Made by a program: the position numbers and the translations under genes. A DNA stretch of 13,761 nt from Gemmatimonas sp. UBA2094 (GTDB lineage: Bacteria; Gemmatimonadota; Gemmatimonadetes; Gemmatimonadales; Gemmatimonadaceae): contig DCZC01000089.1 in the NCBI GenBank assembly GCA_002331565.1, forward strand, positions 1 through 13,761, in the 5' to 3' direction. Positions 1-7,058 of this stretch are shown piece by piece. The notes beneath the pieces are model-generated. The model was not told the origin of the DNA, searched no databases, and saw nothing but the letters and a program-made list of their open reading frames with translations. Positions within the stretch are counted from its first letter, which is position 1; the number at the start of each line of letters is the position of its first letter.

Positions 1-1
1 C

Positions 2-409
2 CATGGGCGCGGCATGCGCCCCCGCTGGTGGTGGGGCGCTGCGGCGGCCGCGCTGTTCATGGTCGTGCTCACGCGCCCGTGGCGCTCGGAAGCCCCCGCA
101 CCGTTGTCCGGCCGCACAAGCGCGGACCGGGGCGGCACCGTGCGCTTCGAATTCACGCTGCCCGGCTCGGCCCGGGAGGTTTCGCTCGTGGGAGACTTCA
201 ACGGGTGGGATACCGAAGCCACGCCCATGGTGCGCGAGGAATCGGGGCGGACGTGGTCGGCGCGCGTACCTCTCGAACCAGGACGCCACGAATACGCGTT
301 CGTCGTGGACGGCCGGCGCTGGGTGGTGGACCCGCTCGCCCCGCAGGTGCCCGATGCGGGCTTCGGGCCCACCAACGCGGTGGTCGTGAACAGTGAGGGC
401 ACGCCGTGA
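2..409 (+). CDS. Membrane-anchored glycogen-binding (CBM48/AMPK-beta type) domain protein, 5' end missing
   Basis: The reading frame is open to the left edge, so the first ATG in the window (14) need not be the true start. Numbered from that ATG, residues 8-20 are a hydrophobic transmembrane segment preceded by Arg and Trp. Residues about 42-127 form an E-set domain of the glycogen-binding type, with the signature VSLVGDFNGW (57-66), the stretch RHEYAFVVDG (91-100) and FGPTNAVVV near the end. The two Trp that contact sugar in AMPK-beta have counterparts here (W65, W103) and so does the Asn (N121); the Lys of AMPK-beta is Ala. The domain would face the periplasm. The short N-terminal part and the missing upstream sequence leave room for a cytoplasmic domain, for example an anti-sigma domain, but this cannot be seen. 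The stop overlaps the next gene by GTGA, which suggests translational coupling. The domain call is firm; the ligand and role are unknown. Confidence 0.85.
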   Translation, partial: HGRGMRPRWWWGAAAAALFMVVLTRPWRSEAPAPLSGRTSADRGGTVRFEFTLPGSAREVSLVGDFNGWDTEATPMVREESGRTWSARVPLEPGRHEYAFVVDGRRWVVDPLAPQVPDAGFGPTNAVVVNSEGTP

Positions 410-1119
410 CCCTCTCCGCCACGCTCCTGATCGTCGCGCAGATCGCCGTGGTGGGCGCCGTGCCCGTCGGCGACACGACGCAGGCACCGAGCGTGCGGTC
501 ACCCTCGACCGTCACGGCCCCCGCCAATCGTTCGCCGGTGGCGTTCGACGCCAGTCGTTTCGACTCGCTCACGGCGAACGCCCTGCGCGGCCTGTTCGAC
601 GATGCCCTCGAACTGGGGCTCCCGGTCCGACCACTCGTCAATCGCGCCCTCGAAGGCGCCGCCCGGCGCATCCCGAGTGAGCGCATCGTCCGGGTGGTGC
701 GCGAGCATGCCGCGGCGCTTCATCAGGCCAAGCGTGCCCTGGGAGAGCGGAGCCACGAGGACGAACTCGAAGCGGCCGCGATCGCGCTCCGGGCCGGGCT
801 CGATGAGCGGGCCGTGGAACTGATGCGCACCAGTCGCGGCCGGGAGTCGGTGGTGGTACCGCTGGTAGTGCTCACCGACCTCGTCCGACGCGGCGTGCCC
901 ATTCCCAACGCGCAGGACGCCGTGGCGATCCTGGCCCGCACCCCACGTTCCGACGACGTCCTGCTGGGATTGCAGGCCACCGTCGCCAAGAACGCCCAAC
1001 GGGGGCCCGGCATGGCTCTCAACGCCCTCGATCGCTACGTTAAAAGCACGAGGGCGATGCCGGTCCTGGCGGCGCCCATCTCTCCCGACCGCAAACCGGT
1101 CCGCCCGCCTGACCCGTGA
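406..1119 (+). CDS. Exported helical protein of unknown function, middle gene of the glycogen-binding-domain operon
   Basis: The gene starts with GTG inside the GTGA overlap with the previous gene and ends in a second GTGA overlap with the next, so the three genes are almost certainly one transcript. Residues 1-20 are hydrophobic and look like a signal peptide, or possibly an uncleaved anchor. A Pro/Thr/Ser-rich linker follows to about residue 47. Residues 50-215 are rich in Ala, Leu and Arg and predicted helical by eye. The stretch beginning GLPVRPLVNRALEGA (71-85) and the segment around residues 131-178 look like loosely similar helix pairs, as in alpha-solenoid proteins. The C terminus is Pro-rich and basic. 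No catalytic motif was recognised. Its place between two proteins with glycogen-binding domains suggests an envelope partner of both, but this is inference. Confidence 0.8.
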   Translation: MTLSATLLIVAQIAVVGAVPVGDTTQAPSVRSPSTVTAPANRSPVAFDASRFDSLTANALRGLFDDALELGLPVRPLVNRALEGAARRIPSERIVRVVREHAAALHQAKRALGERSHEDELEAAAIALRAGLDERAVELMRTSRGRESVVVPLVVLTDLVRRGVPIPNAQDAVAILARTPRSDDVLLGLQATVAKNAQRGPGMALNALDRYVKSTRAMPVLAAPISPDRKPVRPPDP

Positions 1120-2588
1120 CGCTTCGCTGCCGTAACACCCGCGCGTCGCGCCGCCACTCCGTTCCGAGTGGCGGGCGGGCCCTGCCGTACATGTGGCCGT
1201 GTGCGCTCACCCTCATGGCAGTGGCACCCGCGCCGTTGCGGGCGCAAGTACGCGGTGACGCCCCCATCGCCCCGGCGGCCACGATCGGCCCGGTCACCGA
1301 CGCCCCGACGTTCTCGGTGCTGGGCATTGCATCGCTCCCCGACGGCAACGGCAACACGATGGCGCAGCGCAACGATGTGTGGCTGGGCGCCACGCAGGCG
1401 GTGGGGCGTATCGGGCGCGTGCAGCTCGCCGCGCTCGCCAGCGGCAATCTCCGCATCGAGGACGGCGTAACGGGGGTCGCCCAGTCGCAGGGGCTGCTCA
1501 CCCTCCGGGCGCGCAGCCGCGTGGGCGAGAACCGCCTCTGGAGCGCCGTCAGCTACGGCCGGTCGGCCCAGAACGGCACGCCGGCGTCACGCCTGTACGG
1601 TGACAACGCGTTGCCCGCCATGATGGGGGGCACCATGCTCGCCTCGTCACCGTCGCTCACCGACACCACCGTCACGCGCCGCATCGATGCCGGCCAGCTC
1701 GCGCGCGCCGAAGCGGGACTCGTCACCACGTATGCCGGTATCGAGTTCGCCGTCGGGATGTCGTACGAGCGCGCGTCGCGCGTGACCACCCAAACGATGA
1801 GCGTGGACGTGCCGCGCGTGCCGGCCAACGTACCAAGCAACGCGGGCCAGGTGCTCAGCAGTTCGCTGCGCACCGTCCAGCGTCGCGATCTTGCCACCGG
1901 CATCGCCTCGGTGGGCTTCAATACCGGACAGACGCAGTGGCTCGTGTCGGTCACCGCCCCTATGGCGAGCTGGCTGAGCAGCGACGCGCTCGCCCCCAAG
2001 CCGCAGCCGGTACCCACGGTGACCTCGCTGGCGATCGTCCAGCCCATCACCGGGTGGCTGTCGCTGGTCGGCGCGGCGGCGAGCAATGCCGCCACGCTGC
2101 AAGGGTCCATGCTGCGCGATGAACTGCGTGACCATTCCGCTGCGCGCTTCTCGCCCGTGGTGGCGCTCGGCGTACGACTCTCGCGGCTGCCGTGGCGTGA
2201 CGGGGACGGCACGCCGACCGGCATTTTGGCCTTCGAAACGCGTACCCTCGGCACGGTGGACAGCCTGTCGATCGAACGCGCGCAGGCCGAGGCGCCGGAC
2301 AGCGACGCCGCCGGCATGGCACTCGTACGCGACACGCTGCGTATCGTACTGCTCGTCGATGCCCCACGTGCCGAATCGGTGGAACTCATGGGCGACGCCA
2401 CGCAGTGGAGCATCACGCGCATGCGCCGTCTCACGAGCGGACGCTGGCGCGCCGAACTCAAACTCCCGCCGGGAGCCCATCGTCTGGCCGTGCGTGCCGA
2501 CGGGGGACAGTGGATCGCGCCGCCGGGGCTCCCCATCGGGAACGACGAGTTCGGGAGCGCGGTGGGCGTGCTGGTGGTTCGACGATAG
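1116..2588 (+). CDS. Exported beta-rich (barrel-like) protein with C-terminal glycogen-binding (CBM48-like) domain
   Basis: The GTG at 1116 lies in a GTGA overlap with the upstream stop. An internal ATG at 1191 would place the hydrophobic segment (residues 27-43, ending PLRAQ) directly at the N terminus as a normal signal peptide, so the start is uncertain; the long form carries a basic extension. Residues about 60-390 contain many alternating hydrophobic/polar strands with Gly, Ser and Thr turns, as in outer-membrane barrels, though no terminal aromatic residue ends the protein. Residues about 404-490 form an E-set/CBM48-like domain: SVELMGDATQW (421-431), PPGAHRLAVRADGGQW (451-466) and GNDEFGSAVGVLVV. 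This is clearly related to the domain in the first gene of the operon. Both sugar-contact Trp positions are kept (W431, W466); the Asn position is not obviously kept. A role in glycan binding at the outer envelope is inference. Confidence 0.8.
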   Translation: MTLRCRNTRASRRHSVPSGGRALPYMWPCALTLMAVAPAPLRAQVRGDAPIAPAATIGPVTDAPTFSVLGIASLPDGNGNTMAQRNDVWLGATQAVGRIGRVQLAALASGNLRIEDGVTGVAQSQGLLTLRARSRVGENRLWSAVSYGRSAQNGTPASRLYGDNALPAMMGGTMLASSPSLTDTTVTRRIDAGQLARAEAGLVTTYAGIEFAVGMSYERASRVTTQTMSVDVPRVPANVPSNAGQVLSSSLRTVQRRDLATGIASVGFNTGQTQWLVSVTAPMASWLSSDALAPKPQPVPTVTSLAIVQPITGWLSLVGAAASNAATLQGSMLRDELRDHSAARFSPVVALGVRLSRLPWRDGDGTPTGILAFETRTLGTVDSLSIERAQAEAPDSDAAGMALVRDTLRIVLLVDAPRAESVELMGDATQWSITRMRRLTSGRWRAELKLPPGAHRLAVRADGGQWIAPPGLPIGNDEFGSAVGVLVVRR

Positions 2589-2629
2589 CGGCTCGTTTCG
2601 TTCTCGCGCGACACCTCGCTGCACGGACA

Positions 2630-2662
2630 ACGGGGCGCCTCAGCATCGCTGAAGCGCCCCGT
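2630..2662. terminator. Hairpin terminator between convergent genes
   Basis: An inverted repeat pairs 2630-2644 with 2648-2662: 14 base pairs and one C/A mismatch around a 3-nt loop (ATC), with a very GC-rich base. It lies 41 nt behind the plus-strand stop at 2588 and 28 nt behind the minus-strand stop at 2690, so it could serve both transcripts. Neither side has a long T run (GTGTTCGTTCG on plus), so termination strength is uncertain. Confidence 0.7.
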
Positions 2663-2689
2663 GTTCGTTCGTCGTGCGCCGACGGGTCG

Positions 2690-4480
2690 TCAGCGCTTCG
2701 GACGGACCTTGATGGTTTGCGTGGTGGAATCCGTCACGCCGGCCCCGCTCACCATCAGCGTGAGCTGGTAGTCGCCGGGCGGGACGCTGGGGAAGTTGAG
2801 CGTGAGGCTGCGCCCCGCGCCGCCGTCGGGGCGACCGTTGTCGTTGTACCGGATGGAGACGGGCGTGAGCGCCTTGGACAGGCCGATGGAGGCCCCGAAC
2901 TTCTGCATGAAGCTCGCGCCGAGCCGCGTGGCGCGCAGCGATACCTGCAACGGCGAGGTCGGCGTGGCCTGACGGTACATCTCCCAGTAAATGCCAATCT
3001 GGGTACCACCCTCGATTTCGAGTGAGCCGTACGCCTGGCCGGCATTACGCTCGAGACTCGGCGTGGGCGATGCATCACCACGCTGCAGCAGCAGGTAATC
3101 GGAGAGCCGCGTGTCGGCCGGCAGCGGCTGCACCACCGTACGCACGCGGGCCGCGCGCTTGCCCACCGGCGCGAGCACTTCGAGGCTGGCGATCGTCGGC
3201 GCCAGAAACGGCACCAGCAGGGCCCCGTTCGCCCCCGCGCTGTCCTTGGTCACCGTGCGCGCCGGGCTGGCGTCGAGCCGATCGAGCGTGAGCCCGGCCG
3301 TGTAGGGCGCGCGCCCCATCTCGAGCTCGCGCATGAGGCGATAGCCCCCGGCGAGCAGCGTGGTATCACCGCGACGGAAGCGTGCGAACTGATACGGCAG
3401 CTTGCCATAGCCGTTCGCGTAGCGCGTGCTGTAGCGCATGCGCGCCTTTTTGCGCTTGGGATCCCAGTCGTCGGCCTGCGCCGACAGCGGGTTCTCGATG
3501 GCTTCCACCGTGGGCATGAAGTCGTAGCTGGGCGTGGGCTCGTGCCCGATTACCTGCGGCGGACGCGGATCGGCCACGCCCCCGTTCTGCACCGACCATG
3601 CGGTGGGCCACCCGTAGCGCACCTGCGACTCGAGCAGGTCGTCACCCCACTGCAGGTCGTACGGAATGCGTCCCAGCGAATGCACGCGCGACAGGGTGCG
3701 CCGCGCGAAGAGTTCGTTGCGGACATCGTTGCCCGGCAGCATCCAGAGCGGCTGCGCGAGCCGGAACACGCGCTCGTTACGCGCCTGCCAGCCGTCGCAC
3801 CCAAGCGCCTTGTATGGCTCGTGCTGCACCGGGTCGAGCCACATGGTGATGTCGCTCCACGCGCACCGCTGCTCGGTGGGCATCGCCGCGAGGGCGCGAT
3901 CGAACGCCTGCGAACTCGCCACATGCTGATTGAGATTGTGCAACGCGAGGCCCCGCAGAGCCTGGCACCACCACTCGGTGCCGCCACAAGCGCGCGCCGC
4001 TTCGAGCGCCACATCGGCGAAACCGCCTTCCACCGCGTAGCGCACGCGCATGCCGCTCACCCAGTCGTCCTTGGGGTCGGCGGCCTGGGCCCGCCCAAGC
4101 AGGTCGAGCAGCTGTTCGCGCTCGAGCTTCGCGTCGGCGCGCTCGGCCGGCGGCGGCACGTCGCCGTTGTTGTTCCAGTAGCAAATGCGCCCCAGCGGTA
4201 CTTCGCATGAGGCGTCGGCACCGCCGTTGTAGAAACGCAGGCCGAGGCGGTGATTGCGCTCGAACGCTTCCTGTTGTCCGCGCGCCGACGAGCCAAGCGC
4301 GCTGAGACTGTTGGTGTTGCCGCGCAGCGGATCCCGCGAGGCGGCGAGGCGATTCGTGTCGAGGGGCGACGCACTCGCGGCGCCGGCCGCCCCGTTCTGC
4401 GCCGGGAGCGCATGCGGCAGGAGACCGCCTGCCACCATCAGGGCGACCGCTGCGGCGGTCACGCGGGTACCACGCATCAT
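2690..4480 (-). CDS. Large secreted protein of unknown function with helical repeats and Ig-like C terminus
   Basis: The frame stays open upstream to 4930, but that extension overlaps the next gene out of frame and lacks export features. The tandem ATGs at 4480/4477 place a signal peptide at the N terminus, with cleavage expected after ALPA (residue 27), so I start there (596 aa). Residues about 115-270 are helical and TPR-like. Six Cys (92, 100, 165, 172, 206, 228) are concentrated in the N-terminal half, spaced as possible disulfide pairs. Around residues 270-298 the stretch WGDDLLESQVRYGWPTAW distantly recalls the region near the GWxTD motif of GWxTD-domain proteins; I do not claim membership. 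Residues about 425-596 are beta-rich and end in an Ig/carboxypeptidase-regulatory-like segment (PPGDYQLTLMVSGAG, about 567-581). No enzyme motif is visible. Location is probably periplasm or outer-membrane surface. No clear Shine-Dalgarno sequence precedes the start. Confidence 0.75.
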   Translation of the reverse strand: MMRGTRVTAAAVALMVAGGLLPHALPAQNGAAGAASASPLDTNRLAASRDPLRGNTNSLSALGSSARGQQEAFERNHRLGLRFYNGGADASCEVPLGRICYWNNNGDVPPPAERADAKLEREQLLDLLGRAQAADPKDDWVSGMRVRYAVEGGFADVALEAARACGGTEWWCQALRGLALHNLNQHVASSQAFDRALAAMPTEQRCAWSDITMWLDPVQHEPYKALGCDGWQARNERVFRLAQPLWMLPGNDVRNELFARRTLSRVHSLGRIPYDLQWGDDLLESQVRYGWPTAWSVQNGGVADPRPPQVIGHEPTPSYDFMPTVEAIENPLSAQADDWDPKRKKARMRYSTRYANGYGKLPYQFARFRRGDTTLLAGGYRLMRELEMGRAPYTAGLTLDRLDASPARTVTKDSAGANGALLVPFLAPTIASLEVLAPVGKRAARVRTVVQPLPADTRLSDYLLLQRGDASPTPSLERNAGQAYGSLEIEGGTQIGIYWEMYRQATPTSPLQVSLRATRLGASFMQKFGASIGLSKALTPVSIRYNDNGRPDGGAGRSLTLNFPSVPPGDYQLTLMVSGAGVTDSTTQTIKVRPKR

Positions 4481-4617
4481 TGACGCGAACTGACCGACGG
4501 ACTGAGTCACGAGCTGATCCACGTATGCTGTCCGAAAAGTGGCGACGGGCCATGCGGCCCTACGCTGCAACCTATCGTCCGACGCCTCACACGGTAGCGT
4601 GCCCGCGGAGCGCGGCA

Positions 4618-5241
4618 TCAGAACCGCAGCTTCACGCCCGCCGTGAGGGCCCAGTTGTGCGCAAGATTGCCCTCGGCCCGGAAGCCGACGGCGTCCTCGG
4701 TGTTGAAGCGGCCGATCCAGTCCTTGGCCTGAACCCGCAGCGCCAACGCCTCGGACACGCCCACATCCACCCCTACCCCGGCGGTATAGGCAACGTTCGA
4801 GGCGCGGATTTGGAGTACGCTTGCTTCGATGTCGTTGGTCATCCCGCCGATGCCGCCCTGGACGAACGGGGCGATACCGGTGGAACGGCCGGCCAGCCCG
4901 CCAAGTTCGAGCCCCGCGTCGTAGAGCCACGTGTTTGCGGACCCCACGTTGACACCACCTACCAGTGGTAACCCTATGCGAAGCTCACCCGAGGCGTAGG
5001 CGAGATTGCCCACGAGGCTCACGCCCTTCGTGAGGGGAATCGCACCCTGCGCGCCGATCATGGACGCATTCGTGGTGGCGATGCTCGTGCCCACCGGGCC
5101 GTCATACCAGTTGCCGGTGACGAGATAGCCCGCGTACGGCGTGAGATGGGCCCCGACCCCGGTTTGGGCTTGCGCCGTAGTGGCGGTGAGCGTCAGAACA
5201 GCGGCGGCAGCAGCGAGCGGGCGAGCGAACGAGGACATCAT
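4618..5241 (-). CDS. Small outer-membrane beta-barrel protein
   Basis: The 207-aa product has a typical signal peptide (residues 1-25, ending TTAQA before QTG). The mature part is made of amphipathic strands separated by Gly/Asn/Asp turns (for example LTPYAGYLVTGNWYDG and NVAYTAGVGVDVGVSEALAL) and ends in KLRF. A C-terminal Phe is the signal for assembly of barrels into the outer membrane. Length and pattern fit an eight-stranded OmpW/OmpA-like or outer_memb_beta-barrel-family porin-like protein; the exact family was not resolved. Two adjacent ATGs are possible starts (5241, 5238). GGAG at 5248-5251 lies 6 nt from the first, one of the few good ribosome binding sites in the window. A 137-bp gap separates it from the downstream secreted-protein gene on the same strand. 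Its upstream region holds a conspicuous double palindrome (5306-5344). Confidence 0.85.
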   Translation of the reverse strand: MMSSFARPLAAAAAVLTLTATTAQAQTGVGAHLTPYAGYLVTGNWYDGPVGTSIATTNASMIGAQGAIPLTKGVSLVGNLAYASGELRIGLPLVGGVNVGSANTWLYDAGLELGGLAGRSTGIAPFVQGGIGGMTNDIEASVLQIRASNVAYTAGVGVDVGVSEALALRVQAKDWIGRFNTEDAVGFRAEGNLAHNWALTAGVKLRF

Positions 5242-5305
5242 GGACTGCTCCAGTTGGTGACGTCACGGTAATTCGCAGGGGGCGGGCCAGATATGCGGAT
5301 TTTTG

Positions 5306-5344
5306 GCAAGTCATTGTCGTATTGCGACTTGCATGAAACATGCA
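5306..5344. promoter_or_regulatory. Two overlapping palindromes upstream of the beta-barrel gene (candidate operator)
   Basis: GCAAGTC (5306-5312) and GACTTGC (5326-5332) form a perfect 7-bp inverted repeat with a 13-nt spacer. Overlapping its right arm is TGCATG-AAA-CATGCA (5330-5344), with 6-bp arms. They lie 65-103 bp upstream of the barrel gene start at 5241, in a stretch more AT-rich than its surroundings that includes ATATGCGGATTTTTGG. The symmetry and spacing suit a dimeric regulator. No promoter hexamers could be assigned with confidence, and no known operator consensus was recognised. Confidence 0.4.
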
Positions 5345-5410
5345 CCGCGAAGGCGTCCCCGAAAGAGGACAAACATCCGTGCCTTTCCAGGAATGGGACT
5401 GACGGCGGAG

Positions 5411-5496
5411 AGCCGACAGCTGAAACCTCCCCTGAAGACCACGTGATCTTCAGGGGAGTGTTCAGCCCTCAACTTTCAGTGAGCAACTTTCGGCGC
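5411..5496 (-). repeat. Dispersed hairpin repeat, copy A (behind terC gene)
   Basis: Read on the minus strand, away from terC, this stretch runs GCCGAAAGTTG, then ACTGAAAGTTG (a 14-nt tandem of GAAAGTTG), then CTGAA, a C-rich arm, GATCACGTGGTC, a G-rich arm and TTTCAGCTGTCGG. The same order of blocks occurs directly behind queE at 7702-7804, in the same orientation relative to the gene. The element abuts the terC stop codon. The likeness was judged by eye; the GC arms differ in sequence but keep their pairing. Confidence 0.6.
5419..5466 (-). terminator. Hairpin terminator of the terC-family gene (inside repeat copy A)
   Basis: The outer arm pairs 5419-5424 with 5461-5466 (6 bp). After a 2x2 mismatch, the inner arm pairs 5427-5438 with 5447-5458 (12 uninterrupted bp, CTCCCCTGAAGA) around the loop CCACGTGA. 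On the minus strand the inner stem is followed by GTTTCAG, a short T tract. It begins about 31 nt behind the terC stop. Confidence 0.65.
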
Positions 5497-6237
5497 TCAG
5501 CCCGCGGCCCCTGCCCCGCCCGTATCCTGCTTCCCCTTTGCCTTGATGTTCAGCATCTCGACAACCACCGAGAATGCCATGGCGGCGTACGTGTATCCCT
5601 TCGGGATGTGCTGCCCCATCCCCTCGGCCACCAGATTCGTGCCGATGAGTACGAGGAAGGCGAGCGCCAGCATCTTCACGGTGGGGTGACGGTCCACGAA
5701 GTCGCCGATAGGCTTGGCGGCGACGAGCATCACGCACAACGCCACCACATTGGCGAGGATCATGATGCTCACGTCGTCGGCCATGCCCACGGCGGTGATG
5801 ACCGAATCGAGCGAGAACACGATGTCGAGCACCATGATCTGCGCGACCGTAGTCCAGAGCGACCGGCCGGCGCGGGCCGCCTGCTCCGCCTCGGCGTCCG
5901 GCCCTTCGAGCTTGTGGTGAATCTCCATGGTGGCCTTTCCGATGAGGAAGAGACCACCGACCAGAAGAATCAGATCCCGGCCCGACACGGCGTGCGACAG
6001 CAGCGAGAACAGCGGCCGCGTGAGTTGCATGACCCACGTGATGGACAGCAACAGCAGCACGCGGGTGACGAACGCACCGGCAAGCCCGAACGAGCGAGCC
6101 TTCGGCTGATCCTCGGCGCTCAGTTTACCGGAAAGGATCGAGATGAAGATGATGTTGTCGATGCCGAGGACGATCTCGAGCACCGAGAGAGTCAGCAGGG
6201 AAATCCACGCCTGCGGTTCAGCGAGCCAATCGAGCAT
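5497..6237 (-). CDS. TerC-family integral membrane protein (YoaE/YgdQ/Alx-like)
   Basis: The 246-aa protein has about seven hydrophobic helices in two related halves. Each half carries the family's acidic membrane motif: EIVLGIDNIIFISI (21-34) and DIVFSLDSVITAVG (138-151). The Asp residues there are thought to bind metal in the TerC/Alx group, several members of which export Mn2+ or support membrane-protein maturation. A cytoplasmic linker rich in Ala, Glu and Arg (about 110-127) joins the halves, and the C-terminal tail is short, basic and Gly-rich. Length matches the single-domain TerC form without CBS domains. No yybP-ykoY-type manganese riboswitch is apparent in the 99-bp upstream gap shared with divergent queC. 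No Shine-Dalgarno sequence is seen before the ATG. The substrate is not shown by the sequence. Confidence 0.93.
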   Translation of the reverse strand: MLDWLAEPQAWISLLTLSVLEIVLGIDNIIFISILSGKLSAEDQPKARSFGLAGAFVTRVLLLLSITWVMQLTRPLFSLLSHAVSGRDLILLVGGLFLIGKATMEIHHKLEGPDAEAEQAARAGRSLWTTVAQIMVLDIVFSLDSVITAVGMADDVSIMILANVVALCVMLVAAKPIGDFVDRHPTVKMLALAFLVLIGTNLVAEGMGQHIPKGYTYAAMAFSVVVEMLNIKAKGKQDTGGAGAAG

Positions 6238-6336
6238 GCGGAAGCATCGCCGGTTGCGAAATGAAATGGCAGTCGGCCGGTGCGTGCGGTGTCGAGCTCC
6301 GTACGTGGCCCGGTATCCGTTTAGTTTTCGCCCGAT
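6238..6336. promoter_or_regulatory. Divergent promoter region between terC-family gene and queC
   Basis: These 99 bp lie between two divergent start codons and must hold both promoters unless one lies inside a coding region. The segment near 6255-6270 (GAAATGAAATGG) and the one near 6318-6330 (GTTTAGTTTTCG) are the AT-richer parts. No clear hexamers, operator or preQ1-type riboswitch was recognised, and neither gene has an obvious Shine-Dalgarno sequence. Confidence 0.4.
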
Positions 6337-7056
6337 ATGACCGGTGAACCGAACTCAGGCCCGGCGGCCGGCAAGCCTGCCGTCGTCCTCCTTTCCGGAG
6401 GACTCGACAGCACGACCGTCCTCGCCGTGGCGAAGCGCGAGGGGTACACGCCGCATGCCATGACTTTCCGGTACGGCCAGCGGCACTCCGTGGAAATCGA
6501 GGCGGCTCGCCGCGTGGCCAGTGCGGTGGGCGTGGCGAAACATGTCGTCGTGGACATCGACCTGCGGCAGTGGGGCGGGTCGGCGCTCACGTCGGACGTG
6601 GAGGTGCCCAAGGATCGGGACGTGGACCACGCGGCCGACGAGATCCCGGTCACCTACGTGCCGGCGCGGAACACGATCTTTCTGTCATTTGCGCTGGCGT
6701 GGGCGGAGGTGCTGGGCGCCGACGCCATCTTCATCGGCGTGAACGCCCTCGATTACTCGGGCTACCCCGACTGCCGCCCGGAATACGTTGCCGCGTTCGA
6801 GCAGATGGCCAACCTGGCCACCGCGGCCGGCGTGCAGGGGGCGCATCGGCTGCGCATTCATGCGCCGCTGCAGCATCTCACCAAGGCGCAGATCGTGGCG
6901 CTGGGCACCGAACTCGGCGTGGACTACAGCCTCACCACCAGTTGCTACGATCCGGCGCCGGACGGTACGGCGTGCGCGCACTGCGACGCCTGCCAGTTGC
7001 GCCTGCGTGGCTTCGCCGAGGCTGGCGCGCGCGACCCCATCGCCTACGCGGGCTGA
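6337..7056 (+). CDS. queC: 7-cyano-7-deazaguanine synthase QueC
   Basis: QueC converts 7-carboxy-7-deazaguanine (CDG) to preQ0 using ATP and ammonia, in the cytoplasm, as part of queuosine or other 7-deazaguanine synthesis. The 239-aa protein has the N-type ATP pyrophosphatase loop SGGLDSTT (20-27), followed by FRYGQRH (44-50). [11 protein letters not shown] (107-117) and [15 protein letters not shown] (136-150) are hallmark QueC blocks. The C-terminal zinc site is complete: Cys 203, 213, 216 and 219 (CAHCDAC). Length is normal for the family. The N terminus before VVLLSGG is about 15 residues, so the ATG at 6337 is reasonable although no Shine-Dalgarno sequence is visible. queE starts 2 nt behind the stop, so the two consecutive pathway enzymes are co-transcribed. 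Confidence 0.97.
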   Translation: MTGEPNSGPAAGKPAVVLLSGGLDSTTVLAVAKREGYTPHAMTFRYGQRHSVEIEAARRVASAVGVAKHVVVDIDLRQWGGSALTSDVEVPKDRDVDHAADEIPVTYVPARNTIFLSFALAWAEVLGADAIFIGVNALDYSGYPDCRPEYVAAFEQMANLATAAGVQGAHRLRIHAPLQHLTKAQIVALGTELGVDYSLTTSCYDPAPDGTACAHCDACQLRLRGFAEAGARDPIAYAG

Positions 7057-7058
7057 AC

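Noticed and set aside
1553..2614. Long minus-strand open frame (353 codons) antisense to the third operon gene
   Set aside because: The sense frame has a signal peptide and a recognisable CBM48-like domain. The antisense translation is Ser/Arg/Pro-rich with no motif, as expected for a GC-rich shadow.
4547..4615. Short hairpins (4547-4560 and 4603-4615) between the beta-barrel and secreted-protein genes as terminators
   Set aside because: The stems are only 5 bp and no T tract follows; such short inverted repeats are expected by chance in GC-rich sequence.
4481..4930. N-terminal extension of the large secreted protein up to 4930
   Set aside because: It overlaps the beta-barrel gene out of frame, is Arg/Gly-rich, and would bury the signal peptide. 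The tandem ATG at 4480 fits export.
6238..6336. yybP-ykoY manganese riboswitch ahead of the terC-family gene, or preQ1 riboswitch ahead of queC
   Set aside because: The gap is only 99 bp shared by two promoters, and no conserved riboswitch core could be recognised on either strand.
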